This document shows positions 1 to 9,824 of a stretch of DNA of 64,000 bases, piece by piece. Location: assembly GCA_029212365.1 (NCBI GenBank), contig JARGOC010000002.1, positions 124,001 to 188,000 on the forward strand, in the 5' to 3' direction. The translations under genes and the position numbers were made by a program. Numbering within the stretch: position 1 is the first letter of the stretch; every line of letters starts with the position of its first letter. The notes under the pieces were generated by a model, which saw only the letters and a list, made by a program, of their open reading frames with translations, made no database searches and was not told the origin of the DNA. The DNA is from Roseovarius sp. GTDB lineage: Bacteria > Pseudomonadota > Alphaproteobacteria > Rhodobacterales > Rhodobacteraceae.

Positions 1-387
1 ATTGGCCAGTGAGACAGCATTGCGGATATCGCCATTTGACAGGAAATTCAGCTCAGCTCGACGTTGATCGGCCTTGGCCAGAACGGCAGGATCAGTTTCC
101 AACAATTTGGCGGAAATGGCGCCTTCATAGGGGGTACTGTCCGACACTTCGCTTTTTGGGAAACAGGCGTTCGATTTGGAATTGAATGTATAGGCTTTGC
201 AGGCGGGGTTGGAAAAACAGGCCGTCTGGCAGGCCGAGCGCGTGGTATCAAACAGCGCTTGCAGGTCTGAGCCGTAATAATCGACATCTTGTGTGACCAC
301 TTGTCGGCGCTCGGGCACATTGGTTTGTGCAATGGCCGGTCCGGCCAAAGCCGCAATAAATAATACAGAAATCAAATGACGGAGCAT
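1..387 (-). CDS. PAN/Apple-domain secreted protein, N-terminal part (probable alpha-2-macroglobulin family)
   Basis: Only the first 129 codons are inside the window; the gene runs off the left edge. The start at 387 follows a good ribosome site (GGGAGG). Residues 1-20 form a signal peptide ending AIAQ, so the product is exported. After it comes a Cys-rich segment with QDVDYYGSDLQ, TACFSNPACKAYTFN and NACFPK, the pattern of a PAN/Apple domain. In Rhodobacteraceae this N-terminus is known to me from the large alpha-2-macroglobulin-like periplasmic proteins, thought to trap proteases, but the MG and thioester regions would lie outside the window, so the family assignment is inference. Confidence 0.6.
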   Translation of the reverse strand, partial: MLRHLISVLFIAALAGPAIAQTNVPERRQVVTQDVDYYGSDLQALFDTTRSACQTACFSNPACKAYTFNSKSNACFPKSEVSDSTPYEGAISAKLLETDPAVLAKADQRRAELNFLSNGDIRNAVSLAN

Positions 388-528
388 GAAAACCTCCCTT
401 TCTATCGCCATATGGTGCCATGATACCGCTAAAACGGCAATGATTTCTCCGGCGATGCTTAAGGGGTTCTTCACCATAGTATTCGATGCTGGGCCAAGTA
501 TAGGAAAACGGCACGTTGGAGGGCCGCA

Positions 529-2727
529 ATGAGCCTTGCCAACAAACTATCCCAAGAACGCCGCGCACGATTGGCGGCTGAGCGGGTGCTTGAGCAGAAA
601 AAGGCCGAACTACAGGCGGCCAACCGCAAACTGGGCAATCATGCGCGCCAATTGTCCGATGAAATTGTGGAAACCCGCGCGCAGGTCAAAACCGTGCGCG
701 ATGAGAACGAGCGGGTTAAATCCGACCTCAGTGTTGCCAATGAAAAGGTGGAAAAGCTGGAGCGTCGGCTTTGGCATTCGATTGAATCCATTCAGGATGG
801 AATGGCCTTTTTTGACAGTGATAGCCGGTTGATTGCAGCAAATGAGGCATGGCTGTCGGTCTTTGACGGGCTTGAGGCAATTCAGCCCGGTATCAGCTAT
901 GTTGAGATCCTTCAATTCCTGACGGAGGAAGGCATCGTGGATACTGCGGATATGCATCCGGCTGATTGGCGTGAAATGGCGCTGGATCGCTGGCAATCGG
1001 CGTCGCCCGACCCTGAAATCATCCGACTGTGGAGCGGCGCTTACATCAAAGTGTTTGACCAACGCGGACATGGCGGTGATGTGATCAGCCTGGCGATGGA
1101 TATCACCGATACCGTGCGCAATGAACAACGCCTGAAAGAGGCACGTCGCAAAGCCGAAGCGGCGGCGCGTGCCAAATCAGCATTCCTTGCCAACATGAGC
1201 CACGAGATACGCACACCGATGAACGGCGTTGTCGGCATGGCAGACCTGTTGCAAGACACCGATCTGACCGAGGAACAGCTGCTTTATGCCGAGACGATCA
1301 AAAACTCGGGCGAGGCGTTGTTGGTCATCATCAATGATGTGCTGGATTATTCCAAGATCGAAGCGGAAAAACTGGTGCTGCATTCGGATCTGTTTGATCT
1401 GGAACGCTGCATTCACGAACTGATCATGCTGCTGCAACCCAACGCGCGCGACAAGGGTCTGGAATTGTTAGTGGATTATGACATGTTCTTGCCCACGCAG
1501 TTTACCGGTGATCGCGGGCGATTGCGCCAGATCATCACCAACCTGATGGGCAACGCGATCAAATTCACCGAAGAAGGCCATGTGACCATCCGTGTTGTTG
1601 GGGTGCATTCCGAAGGCGAAAAGATGACCGATTTGCGTGTGACCATTGAAGATACGGGCATCGGTATTCCAGCCGACAAGGTGGGTCATATCTTTGGTGA
1701 GTTTAATCAGGTCGATGACGAGCAGAACCGCAAATATGAGGGCACTGGATTGGGCCTCGCCATCTCGCAAAAGCTGATCAATCTGATGGGGGGTGAAATC
1801 TGGGTTGAATCCGAAGAAGGCAAAGGCTCGTGCTTTGGCTTCTCCTTGCCGCTGCCCGCTGCCGAAAAAGTGGCAAGCGATTGTTTTCGATTGCCCGATG
1901 GCGTGAAAACCGCCCTTGTGGTTGAACCGCATGACGTCAGCCGCATGATCCTGAAACGCCAGCTTGAGGTGATGGGAATTGAAGCGATCTGTTGTGAAAA
2001 TGGGGCGCAGGCATTGACCCAAATCACCCCTGATCTGGGCGTTGTTCTGTGTGATCATAACATGCGCGATATGGACGGGTTGGAACTGGCTGAGGTGATG
2101 CGCGATGCCGGTCAAACCACGCCGATAATCCTGCTCAGCACAACCAGCAGTGCGGCTGAAAAAGACCCCGCCCGCTGCCATGTGCAAGCGGTGCTGCAAA
2201 AGCCCTATCCACGCCGGAGCTTGTTTGCAGCCCTCGCAGCTCTGGAGGTGGTGGCATCGCCGTCTGATCCATCAGAAACAGCAGGCAGCACCGAAGAGGA
2301 AGTGCCCGCGGTGCGCACCATGCGGGTGTTGGCAGCCGAGGATAACAAGACCAATCGGTTGGTGTTTTCCAAGATGGTCAAATCGCTCGATATTGAATTG
2401 AAATTTGCCGAAAACGGGCTTGAGGCCGTGGAGATGTTCCAAAGCTTCCACCCTGATATCGTATTTACCGATATTTCCATGCCTGAAATGGACGGCAAAG
2501 AAGCAACCCAGAAAATCCGCGCGCTGGAAGCTGACACAGCGCAGCATATTCCTGTGGTCGCCATGACCGCCCATGCAATGGACGGTGATGCGGATGATAT
2601 TCTGGCCGCTGGAATTGATCATTATCTGACCAAGCCCCTGCGCAAGGACGCGATTACGGATCACATACAGAAGGTTTGGCATGAGGGTCTGCGCCCACCC
2701 CTGCCCGAAGATCAGGCCGAAGGGTAA
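529..2727 (+). CDS. soluble hybrid histidine kinase with PAS and two receiver domains
   Basis: A 732-aa two-component sensor kinase without signal peptide or membrane segments. Order: coiled coil (about 8-82), PAS-like sensor region (about 83-195), dimerisation/phosphoacceptor domain with [10 protein letters not shown] (His225), HATPase with the N box around Asn338/342 and G boxes DTGIGIP and GTGLGL (about 375-412), then two receiver domains (about 461-572 and 598-715) with acceptor Asp509 and Asp648. The first receiver has VEPHD where the acidic pocket usually has two acids; the second has the normal AAEDN. The start follows GGAGG. The 3' end overlaps yaaA on the other strand by 16 nt. No HPt domain or separate regulator is nearby, so its phosphorelay partners and signal are unknown. 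Confidence 0.93.
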   Translation: MSLANKLSQERRARLAAERVLEQKKAELQAANRKLGNHARQLSDEIVETRAQVKTVRDENERVKSDLSVANEKVEKLERRLWHSIESIQDGMAFFDSDSRLIAANEAWLSVFDGLEAIQPGISYVEILQFLTEEGIVDTADMHPADWREMALDRWQSASPDPEIIRLWSGAYIKVFDQRGHGGDVISLAMDITDTVRNEQRLKEARRKAEAAARAKSAFLANMSHEIRTPMNGVVGMADLLQDTDLTEEQLLYAETIKNSGEALLVIINDVLDYSKIEAEKLVLHSDLFDLERCIHELIMLLQPNARDKGLELLVDYDMFLPTQFTGDRGRLRQIITNLMGNAIKFTEEGHVTIRVVGVHSEGEKMTDLRVTIEDTGIGIPADKVGHIFGEFNQVDDEQNRKYEGTGLGLAISQKLINLMGGEIWVESEEGKGSCFGFSLPLPAAEKVASDCFRLPDGVKTALVVEPHDVSRMILKRQLEVMGIEAICCENGAQALTQITPDLGVVLCDHNMRDMDGLELAEVMRDAGQTTPIILLSTTSSAAEKDPARCHVQAVLQKPYPRRSLFAALAALEVVASPSDPSETAGSTEEEVPAVRTMRVLAAEDNKTNRLVFSKMVKSLDIELKFAENGLEAVEMFQSFHPDIVFTDISMPEMDGKEATQKIRALEADTAQHIPVVAMTAHAMDGDADDILAAGIDHYLTKPLRKDAITDHIQKVWHEGLRPPLPEDQAEG

Positions 2728-3476
2728 TCCCGCACAAACACCGGCTTGCCCGCTTGGGATAAGTCAGGGCGATAAGCATAACCACCAGTGTCAAAATCCT
2801 GCAATGCGGCTGGATCAACCAATCGGCGCTGGATGATATATCGTGCCATGGCCCCGCGTGCCCTTTTGGCAAAAAAGCTGACAATCTTGGGCGTGCCGTC
2901 CTTGTCTTCCATGAACACGGGGGTAATCACATTCAAATTCAGTGCCTTGAGGTCAACCGCACCGAAATACTCCTGACTGGCGCAGTTGACCAAGGTGGTG
3001 CCCCCTACCTTTTCAGCCTGCGCATTCAAGGCATTTGAAATCGTATCACCCCAATACTCATACAATGATTTGCCGCGTTTTGTTTTCAACCGGCTGCCCA
3101 TTTCCAGCCGGTAAGGCTGCATCGCATCCAATGGTCGCAACAGGCCATAAAGCCCCGACAAAATGCGCAGATGCTCCTGTGCCCAGGCCATTTCATCTGG
3201 CTCCAACGTGCCCGCTTCAAGCCCTTGATAGGTGTCACCAGCAAAGGCAAGGGCAGCGGGTTTTTCATCCATAGTGCCAAAGGCTTCAAACCGTTCGGCG
3301 TTCAGCTTGGCCAGAGGCTCGCTGATGTGCATCAGTTTTTGCAGCTGTTTGACCGAGAGTTTGCGCGCCACTTTGGCCAACTCATCTGCCTGATCCGGAA
3401 ATGCCGGGTCGGTGGCGCGCACGCCGTGCACCGGATCCATGTCCAGTTTCTTTGCCGGTGATACCACGATCAGCAT
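2712..3476 (-). CDS. yaaA: peroxide stress protein YaaA (DUF328/UPF0246)
   Basis: A 254-aa cytosolic protein, normal length for YaaA. The N-terminus MLIVVSPAKKLD and the internal KTKRGKSLYEYWG and VNCASQEYF segments are family signatures. In E. coli YaaA lowers free iron and limits DNA damage under hydrogen peroxide, and the fold binds DNA; that role is taken from the family. It is a single gene, convergent with and overlapping the end of the hybrid kinase. Confidence 0.95.
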   Translation of the reverse strand: MLIVVSPAKKLDMDPVHGVRATDPAFPDQADELAKVARKLSVKQLQKLMHISEPLAKLNAERFEAFGTMDEKPAALAFAGDTYQGLEAGTLEPDEMAWAQEHLRILSGLYGLLRPLDAMQPYRLEMGSRLKTKRGKSLYEYWGDTISNALNAQAEKVGGTTLVNCASQEYFGAVDLKALNLNVITPVFMEDKDGTPKIVSFFAKRARGAMARYIIQRRLVDPAALQDFDTGGYAYRPDLSQAGKPVFVRDYPSA

Positions 3477-3541
3477 GTTTGCTCCTTTGTCGATCTTGCC
3501 ATATTTTGACGTCCCCTGCGTCAGGGTAAGGTCGAAACGAC

Positions 3542-5581
3542 TTAATCTGCTGACGTCAGAACGTCCAGAAAGGCCGACCCAAATCGTTCGGCGCGTTTTT
3601 CACCCAGCAGACGTGTCATGTCATCTTCATCCCGTGGCTTTTGGGACGCAATACGCGCCAGCAATGAGGCCGAACAGCTGAGCGGTTTTTGCAAACCATT
3701 CTGCCCGCGTGCCAGATCGGCCTGCACCTGCAGCAGTTGATCATAAAGCGAACCCGCTGCATGGCCCGCCAGCTTGCGCCGTGTCGGGTGCATTTTTTCC
3801 GCCTCACCGATAATTACCGACAAAAACGCATCGCCGTATTTTTCCAGCTTTTTGGCGCCAACCCCGTTGACCTTGGCCATGTCGTCCAGGTTTTGCGGGC
3901 GTTGCTCTGCCATTTCAATCAGACTGCGGTCATTGAAGACGATGTAGGCGGGCATTTTTGCGGCTTCTGCCAATGCGCGGCGTTTGGCCTTGAGGGCTGA
4001 TAACAGCGGCGCATCTTCCTCTGAGACCAGCGCTTTGGGTGCTGCGCGGCGTGATTTTGTCACCAAAGTATCCAGCCGCAGGGTGATGTTATCTTCTCCG
4101 CGCAAGATGGGCCGCGCCGCTTCGGTCATGCGCAGGGCGCCGTGGCGTTCGGGATCAGGGCGGATCAGGTCATGGCCCATCATCTGGCGGAATATTCCTT
4201 GCCAGCGACGTTTTTCAATGTCGCGGCCGACGCCGAATGTGGGCAATTCGTCATGCCCGCGCGCCTGAATTTTGTCGGTCATTGTGCCGGTCAGAATGTC
4301 GATCAGATGCCCCGCGCCAAACCACTCGCCGGTGCGTAAAATGGCGGACAGTGCCTTTTGCACGGCTTGGGAGCCATCAAAGGTTTCGGGCGGAGTGTCA
4401 CACAGATCACAATTACCGCAACCGGTGGAATCCTCGCCAAAGTACCGCAGCAATGTGGCACGGCGGCAGGCATGTGCCTCGGCCAGACCAAGCAGCGCAT
4501 TCAGGCGCGCGTGATCGGCCATGCGGCGCTCGGGCGGAGCCAGGCCTTCGTCAATCTGAGATCGGCGCAGACGGATGTCATCGGCCCCGAACAAAGTGAG
4601 CGTTTCGGCAGGGGCGCCATCGCGGCCAGAGCGGCCGATTTCCTGATAATAGGATTCGATCGACTTGGGCAGATCGGCATGGGCCACCCAGCGGATATCA
4701 GGTTTGTCCACACCCATGCCAAAGGCCACGGTGGCGACGACAATCAGGCCATCTTCGACGTTGAAGCGTGTTTCAACACCCCGGCGGTCGTCGGGCATCA
4801 TGCCACCGTGATAGGCCACGGCATTATGGCCTACCTCGCGCAGGGCCTGTGCCAGCGTTTCGGTTTTGGCGCGGGTGCCGCAATAGACAATGCCGGATTG
4901 GCCTTTGCGGGCGGCGGCAAATTCCATGATTTGGCGGCGAGGGTTATCTTTGGCGGCGAATGCCAGATGAATGTTGGGCCGGTCAAACCCATGCAGAAAG
5001 CTCTGCGGGGCTACGCCATCAAACAGCTTTTCGACAATCTCGTCGCGGGTTTCGGCATCTGCTGTGGCCGTGAACGCCGCCAATGGCACGTCCAGGGCGC
5101 GGCGCAATTCTCCGATACGCAGGTAATCAGGACGAAAATCATGCCCCCATTGGCTTACGCAGTGGGCCTCGTCCACGGCTATCAGGCTGACACCAATGCG
5201 CCGCAACATCCCCATGGACGATCCTGCCGCCAACCGTTCGGGGGCGATATAAAGCAGCTTTAGTCGTCCCTCGTCCAGGGCTTGCCAAACCGCATTGGTT
5301 TCTTCCTCGGTATTGCCCGAGGTTAAAGCACCGGCTTCTACCCCCACGGCGCGCAGCGCACGCACCTGATCACGCATCAGCGCAATGAGTGGTGAGATGA
5401 CAACCGTGACCCCGTCTCGCAGAAGGGCAGGTAATTGAAAGCAAAGGGATTTGCCGCCGCCAGTGGGCATGATCGCCAGCACGTTTTCACCCGAGCTGAC
5501 GGCATTCACGATCTCTTCCTGTCCGGGGCGAAAGGCTTTGAATCCGAAGATATCGCTCAAAAGCGTGGCAGCACTGGGCAT
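3542..5581 (-). CDS. recQ: ATP-dependent DNA helicase RecQ
   Basis: A 679-aa superfamily 2 3'-5' helicase acting in recombination and replication-fork repair. Visible motifs: Walker A PTGGGKSLCFQLP, the DEAH box AVDEAHCVSQWGHDFR with the aromatic-rich loop, motif VI QEIGRSGRDG, a zinc-binding segment ending CGNCDLC, a winged-helix region and a C-terminal HRDC domain (about 515-595). An extended frame continues to 5689, but the start at 5581 (MPSAATLLSDIFGF) fits RecQ N-termini, and the preceding residues have no family likeness. The C-terminal 80 residues after HRDC resemble a further helical repeat. Confidence 0.95.
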   Translation of the reverse strand: MPSAATLLSDIFGFKAFRPGQEEIVNAVSSGENVLAIMPTGGGKSLCFQLPALLRDGVTVVISPLIALMRDQVRALRAVGVEAGALTSGNTEEETNAVWQALDEGRLKLLYIAPERLAAGSSMGMLRRIGVSLIAVDEAHCVSQWGHDFRPDYLRIGELRRALDVPLAAFTATADAETRDEIVEKLFDGVAPQSFLHGFDRPNIHLAFAAKDNPRRQIMEFAAARKGQSGIVYCGTRAKTETLAQALREVGHNAVAYHGGMMPDDRRGVETRFNVEDGLIVVATVAFGMGVDKPDIRWVAHADLPKSIESYYQEIGRSGRDGAPAETLTLFGADDIRLRRSQIDEGLAPPERRMADHARLNALLGLAEAHACRRATLLRYFGEDSTGCGNCDLCDTPPETFDGSQAVQKALSAILRTGEWFGAGHLIDILTGTMTDKIQARGHDELPTFGVGRDIEKRRWQGIFRQMMGHDLIRPDPERHGALRMTEAARPILRGEDNITLRLDTLVTKSRRAAPKALVSEEDAPLLSALKAKRRALAEAAKMPAYIVFNDRSLIEMAEQRPQNLDDMAKVNGVGAKKLEKYGDAFLSVIIGEAEKMHPTRRKLAGHAAGSLYDQLLQVQADLARGQNGLQKPLSCSASLLARIASQKPRDEDDMTRLLGEKRAERFGSAFLDVLTSAD

Positions 5582-5657
5582 AGGAACCTGTAAGTTTTTA
5601 TTAATCTGCTCTTGCAGGTATTTTAGCCATACTCGCGAAAGGTGAACAAGCGCGGAT

Positions 5658-5966
5658 TTACCGGCAATACCCCAAAGGCGCGCCGCCACAAAGCAGGGTT
5701 GGCAGGATGTAATCGCGCAAGGAGATCAGCGCGATAAAGGCCACCAAAGGGGCCAGATCCAGCGGGCGCGTGTCTGGCAGCACTTTGCGGATGGGCGTAT
5801 AAACCGGCTCAAGCAGGCGGTTCAGGCTGAACCAGATTTGTGAGACAAATTGCTGATGCAGGTTCAGCACCTGAAAACTGATCAGCCAGCTCATGATGAT
5901 ATGGATGATCATCACGAAGAACATGACGTCCAGGATCAGGCCAATTGGGCCGGCAATCGCTTGCAT
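5658..5966 (-). CDS. YggT family membrane protein
   Basis: A 102-aa protein with a single YggT domain: two hydrophobic helices (about 5-28 and 70-90) flanking the typical LEPVYTPIRKVLPDTRPLDLAPLV signature (residues about 52-75). YggT proteins are linked to osmotic tolerance, cell-division organisation or respiratory assembly in different bacteria; no specific function can be read here. It lies upstream of recQ on the same strand with a gap of about 76 nt, which may or may not be one transcript. Confidence 0.85.
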   Translation of the reverse strand: MQAIAGPIGLILDVMFFVMIIHIIMSWLISFQVLNLHQQFVSQIWFSLNRLLEPVYTPIRKVLPDTRPLDLAPLVAFIALISLRDYILPTLLCGGAPLGYCR

Positions 5967-6095
5967 TTCAGGCGCTCCTGCGTTGTTGCGTCACGATAGG
6001 TAGTCATGTCACTGCCGATGCGCAAGCATTGACGCAAGGTTGTGGTTGACGTTGTTCCTTGTTGGGGCAATTTTGCGCCCGTAAGGAGACCGCCC

Positions 6096-6632
6096 ATGTA
6101 TCCCGTTGTTCGTATGTTGTGGCAGCTTTTCAGGCACCGCAATTCTGAACCTTTGCCCGTCACCGGCACCCATGTTTCGCAGCATTATTGTCTGCCGTGG
6201 GATATTGACCTGTGGATGGAGCTGAACAACGGCCGCACCCTGACGCTGTATGATCTGGGGCGTATTCCATTGGCGCGGCGGGCTGGTTTGGTGGGGCTGT
6301 TGCGTAAAAACCGCTGGGGGCTGACCATGGCGGGCGTATCAGTGCGCTATCGCCGCCGGGTGCGCGCGTTTGAGAAGATCGAAATGCGATCACGCCTGAT
6401 CTGCTGGGATGACAAATTCATGTATCTTGAGCAGAGCATGTGGAAGAGAAACGGCGAATGCGCCAATCATGCGCTGTATCGCTCAGCGATCACCGGCAAG
6501 CAGGGCATCGTGGCACCCTCAGACGCGCTGAAGCAAATGGGAGAGAGCATTCAGCCGCCGGACATGCCCAAATGGGTGGCGGGCTGGATTGCTGCTGATA
6601 CGCAACGCCCCTGGCCGCCAATGCAGGATTAG
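6096..6632 (+). CDS. acyl-CoA thioesterase-like hotdog-fold protein
   Basis: A 178-aa protein of the THEM6/4HBT-like thioesterase group. The segment IDLWMELNNGRTLTLYDLGRI matches the central hotdog helix region with the conserved Asn, followed by a strand with YRRRVRAFEKIEMRSRLICWDDKF. The start at 6096 follows AAGGAG; the upstream in-frame extension has no family likeness. Substrate unknown. It stands alone upstream of the MFS permease and could be in the same rightward transcript (54-nt gap). Confidence 0.8.
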   Translation: MYPVVRMLWQLFRHRNSEPLPVTGTHVSQHYCLPWDIDLWMELNNGRTLTLYDLGRIPLARRAGLVGLLRKNRWGLTMAGVSVRYRRRVRAFEKIEMRSRLICWDDKFMYLEQSMWKRNGECANHALYRSAITGKQGIVAPSDALKQMGESIQPPDMPKWVAGWIAADTQRPWPPMQD

Positions 6633-6685
6633 CTTGCCTGCATCCCGAAAGGCCTGTCATATCGCTCGCAACACTTGGGGGACAA

Positions 6686-8038
6686 ATGACAGACGTATCA
6701 AAGCGCAAGCGTATCTGGGGCTGGTTCTTTTTTGATTGGGCCTCTCAGCCCTACAACACCCTGTTGATCACCTTTATTTTTGCGCCCTACGTCAAAGAGC
6801 TGATGCAGGATGGTGCCGCCGCCCAAGCCGCTTGGGGATTTGGCATCGGTGCGGCTGGCATCGTGATTGCCCTGTTCGCCCCGGTTTTGGGCGCGTTGGC
6901 GGATACATCCGGCAACCGGATGAAGTGGATCTGGCTGTTTTCATTGATGTATGTGATCGGGTCGGGTGCCCTGTGGTGGGCCTCGCCTGATAATTTTGAT
7001 GTGACACGCACGCTGGTATTTTTTGCCATCGGTATGATCGGGATGGAGTTTGCCACGATCTTTACCAACTCCATGTTGCCTGATCTGGGCTCAAGAGAAG
7101 AGATTGGCCGGATTTCCGGCAATGGCTGGGCGTTTGGATATATCGGCGGGCTTTTGACTCTGATCATTATGCTGGTTTTGTTGGCGGAAAACGCCACGAC
7201 CGGCAAAACGCTGATTGGCATATCGCCCATTCTGGGGTTGGATTCTGAGATGCGTGAAGGCACACGCGCAGTTGGCCCGCTGACCGCAATTTGGTTTGCG
7301 GTGTTCATGATCCCGTTCTTCTTGTGGGTGCGTGACCCCAAGGCCGACAAACCCGTGAAAGGGGCCGCAAGGCAGGCGTTGATTAATCTGAAAGGCACGA
7401 TCCGGAACTTGCCCAATACGCCGTCGTTGTTTGCCTATCTTACCAGTTCGATGTTCTACCGCGATGCCCTGAATGGCATGTACACCTTTGGCGGCATCTA
7501 TGCGGCCGGGGTGTTGGGCTGGACAGTTGTGGATGTCGGTGTGTTCGGCATTCTGGCGATTATTTCCGGGGCGATCTTTGCCTGGCTTGGCGGTATGGCC
7601 GATACCAAATTGGGGCCCAAACCGGTGATCACCTTCTGCATTTTGGTGCTGACTGGCGTGGCCATTGGTGTGGTCATGATTTCGCGCGACTCGGTGTTTG
7701 GTGTGGCTGTTGGGCCTGACAGCTCGGCACCTGACATTGCGTTTTATATTCTTGGTGCGCTGATTGGCGCCGCTGGTGGAGCGCTGCAATCTGCCAGCCG
7801 CACGATGATGGTGCGCCAGGCCAATCCTGCCCGCATGACCGAAGCCTTTGGCCTTTATGCGCTGGCGGGAAAGGCAACATCATTCATCGCACCACTGGCG
7901 ATCGGCACCGCAACATGGCTGACGGGGAGTCAATCTTTGGGCGTTACACCGCTGATAGGTCTTTTCCTGATTGGGTTGATCCTGCTACGCTGGGTGAAAC
8001 CAGAAGGGGGCTCAGACGCATGGGACACCGCTATCTAA
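6686..8038 (+). CDS. MFS permease, UMF1 (Atg22-like) family
   Basis: A 450-aa polytopic inner-membrane transporter with about 12 hydrophobic segments. The N-terminus (IWGWFFFDWASQPYNTLLITFIF) and the LPDLG and GNGWAFGYIGG segments are typical of UMF1 permeases related to the yeast vacuolar amino-acid effluxer Atg22. The substrate in bacteria is not established; amino-acid export is a reasonable guess. Its last 19 nt overlap the start of the murein endopeptidase gene, so the two are probably translated together, which hints at export or recycling of wall-derived products. Confidence 0.9.
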   Translation: MTDVSKRKRIWGWFFFDWASQPYNTLLITFIFAPYVKELMQDGAAAQAAWGFGIGAAGIVIALFAPVLGALADTSGNRMKWIWLFSLMYVIGSGALWWASPDNFDVTRTLVFFAIGMIGMEFATIFTNSMLPDLGSREEIGRISGNGWAFGYIGGLLTLIIMLVLLAENATTGKTLIGISPILGLDSEMREGTRAVGPLTAIWFAVFMIPFFLWVRDPKADKPVKGAARQALINLKGTIRNLPNTPSLFAYLTSSMFYRDALNGMYTFGGIYAAGVLGWTVVDVGVFGILAIISGAIFAWLGGMADTKLGPKPVITFCILVLTGVAIGVVMISRDSVFGVAVGPDSSAPDIAFYILGALIGAAGGALQSASRTMMVRQANPARMTEAFGLYALAGKATSFIAPLAIGTATWLTGSQSLGVTPLIGLFLIGLILLRWVKPEGGSDAWDTAI

Positions 8039-8961
8039 CATTGATTTTGGTCACTCTGGCGCTGGCCAGTTGCGACGAGTCGTCGCCCAAACAAAAGTCC
8101 ACAACAGCCGCGGCGCCCAAGACGGTGATTTCATCCCAGAATTTGCCCGCGTCTATGAAGGGCGTACAGGCCAAACAGTTGTTTGGGGCCAAGGGCAGCG
8201 GATCCAGCCAGGCCGCGCAACCCTTTGGCAGTTATTCCAAGGGCTGTATGGCGGGTGCGCAGCAGCTCTCTGAAACGGGACCGACATGGCAGGCCATGCG
8301 CCTGAGCCGGAACCGCAATTGGGGCCATCCGCAAACGATTGATTTTATTCAGAAGCTATCAGCCTTCGCCGCCAAGCAACCCGGTTGGGAGGGGCTGTAT
8401 GTTGGAGACATCAGCCAGCCACGCGGTGGGCCGATGTTGAGCGGACACAGGTCGCACCAGTTGGGCCTGGACGTTGACATCTGGATGCTGCCACCCAAGC
8501 GGTTAAACCTGAGCCGCGCTGAACGCGAAAACCTGTCATCAATTTCGCTGCGTCGCTCTAAGGGGGCTTATACGAACGACAATTATACCCGCCAGCATCA
8601 TGAGATCATGAAAGCGGCGGCCAAGGATCCGCGAACGGAGCGTATTTTTGTGTTTCCCGGCGCCAAGGTGCGCATGTGCAAAGAGGAAAAAGGGGATAGG
8701 TCCTGGTTGAGTAAAATCAGGCCATGGTGGGGGCACCACTATCATTTCCATGTGCGGCTGAAGTGCCCCAAAGGTGCGAAGGGTTGCAAAAATCAATCGC
8801 CCCCGCCTGCGGGTGATGGTTGTGCCGATGCCCAACAATGGGTGAACGACATTTTGAATCCACCCCCCCCCAACCCCAATGCACCCAAGCCCAAGCCACG
8901 GCGTGAATTGACAATGGCCGATTTGCCGGGCCAATGCGTGAGTGTGTTGCAGTCGGATTAA
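8020..8961 (+). CDS. mepA: penicillin-insensitive murein endopeptidase, lipoprotein (MepA-like, M74)
   Basis: A 313-aa protein starting within the end of the MFS gene, after an AAGGGGG ribosome site. The signal peptide ends in a lipobox LASC, so it should be a lipoprotein facing the periplasm; E. coli MepA is soluble. Metal-ligand motifs of peptidase family M74 are present: SGHRSHQLGLDVDIW and HHYHFHVRL. The enzyme cleaves D-Ala-mDAP cross-links in peptidoglycan. The C-terminus is Pro/Lys-rich (NPPPPNPNAPKPKPR) and ends in a Cys-containing tail. The long in-frame extension back to 7915 is rejected because it lacks a signal and lies inside the permease. Confidence 0.9.
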   Translation: MGHRYLTLILVTLALASCDESSPKQKSTTAAAPKTVISSQNLPASMKGVQAKQLFGAKGSGSSQAAQPFGSYSKGCMAGAQQLSETGPTWQAMRLSRNRNWGHPQTIDFIQKLSAFAAKQPGWEGLYVGDISQPRGGPMLSGHRSHQLGLDVDIWMLPPKRLNLSRAERENLSSISLRRSKGAYTNDNYTRQHHEIMKAAAKDPRTERIFVFPGAKVRMCKEEKGDRSWLSKIRPWWGHHYHFHVRLKCPKGAKGCKNQSPPPAGDGCADAQQWVNDILNPPPPNPNAPKPKPRRELTMADLPGQCVSVLQSD

Positions 8962-9020
8962 GGTATTTCGTGTATAACCTTACCCAGAGGGTTTGCGCGA
9001 AACGCCTACAACGTTGATAT

Positions 9021-9038
9021 GTCGAGGCGCGCCTCGAC
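9021..9038. promoter_or_regulatory. perfect 18-bp palindrome upstream of yhhQ
   Basis: GTCGAGGCGCGCCTCGAC is a perfect inverted repeat between the endopeptidase stop and yhhQ. It is followed by seven C, not a T run, so it is a poor intrinsic terminator. It may be an operator or a strong RNA hairpin. Function unknown. Confidence 0.4.
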
Positions 9039-9081
9039 CCCCCCTTGCCAAACGCTGTTTCAGCCAGTAGATGCAGCCATC

Positions 9082-9095
9082 CCTCCTATCGGAGG
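9082..9095 (+). promoter_or_regulatory. CCTCC/GGAGG hairpin in the yhhQ leader
   Basis: CCTCC-TATC-GGAGG can fold into a compact hairpin in which a Shine-Dalgarno-like GGAGG pairs with an anti-SD-like CCTCC. It lies 36 nt before the yhhQ ATG, too far to be the direct ribosome site, and yhhQ itself has only a weak one. A preQ1-type regulatory leader would be expected for this gene class, but I do not recognise a known preQ1 aptamer here. Confidence 0.35.
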
Positions 9096-9131
9096 CAAGT
9101 CGCCGCAACCTTGTAAAAACGGGCTAACATT

Positions 9132-9755
9132 ATGAAAAACAACATCCTTCCCGGCGTTATTGCCATGGCTGCCATTGTGGTAGCCTCCAATATTCTTGTG
9201 CAATTCCTGTTTGGCCAATGGCTGACCTGGGGTGCGTTTACCTATCCGCTGGCCTTTCTGGTGACAGACATCATGAACCGCGTTTATGGGCGCGATGCTG
9301 CCCGGCGCGTTGTGCTGGTGGGCTTTGTTGTTGGCCTTGTCTGCTCGTTTGTCGGCACGCAAATCATGGGTGAGTTTGGCCCCTTGGTGACTATGCGCAT
9401 CGCTATCGGCTCTGGCCTTGCCTTTTTGACGGCGCAACTGATTGATATTGCAATATTTAGCCGCCTTCGCAGTGGCGCTTGGTGGCGTGCGCCCGTGGTG
9501 TCGTCGCTGATTGGTGGCTCGGTTGATACGGCAATGTTCTTTTTCATCGCCTTTTCGGCCAGTTTAACGATGTTGGAACCTGCCAATGATGTGTCCTGGG
9601 CAAGCGAGCTGCTGCCACTGTTGGGCGCTGGCCCCCAAGTCCCTTTATGGGTGTCATTGGCGGTGGCCGATTGGTTGGTGAAACTATCACTGGCGCTGTT
9701 GGCTCTTGTACCTTTCCGCATCATCGTGGGGGTGCTTACCCGTCGCACCACATGA
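9132..9755 (+). CDS. yhhQ: queuosine precursor transporter YhhQ
   Basis: A 207-aa inner-membrane protein with about six transmembrane helices and the family signatures WGAFTYPLAFLVTDIMNRVYG and FLTAQLIDIAIFSRLR. YhhQ (VUT family) imports queuosine precursors preQ0/preQ1 for tRNA wobble modification. In-frame upstream codons reach a stop (TTG TAA) within 25 nt, so the start at 9132 is forced. It has its own long leader with two inverted repeats and is followed directly by the small RNA-like unit. Confidence 0.92.
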   Translation: MKNNILPGVIAMAAIVVASNILVQFLFGQWLTWGAFTYPLAFLVTDIMNRVYGRDAARRVVLVGFVVGLVCSFVGTQIMGEFGPLVTMRIAIGSGLAFLTAQLIDIAIFSRLRSGAWWRAPVVSSLIGGSVDTAMFFFIAFSASLTMLEPANDVSWASELLPLLGAGPQVPLWVSLAVADWLVKLSLALLALVPFRIIVGVLTRRTT

Positions 9756-9824
9756 TTTTGTTTTGACATCTGCAGTTTTTGTGGCAGGCTACCTCTAGGA
9801 TTAACAAGCGAAAGGAGGTGCCCA

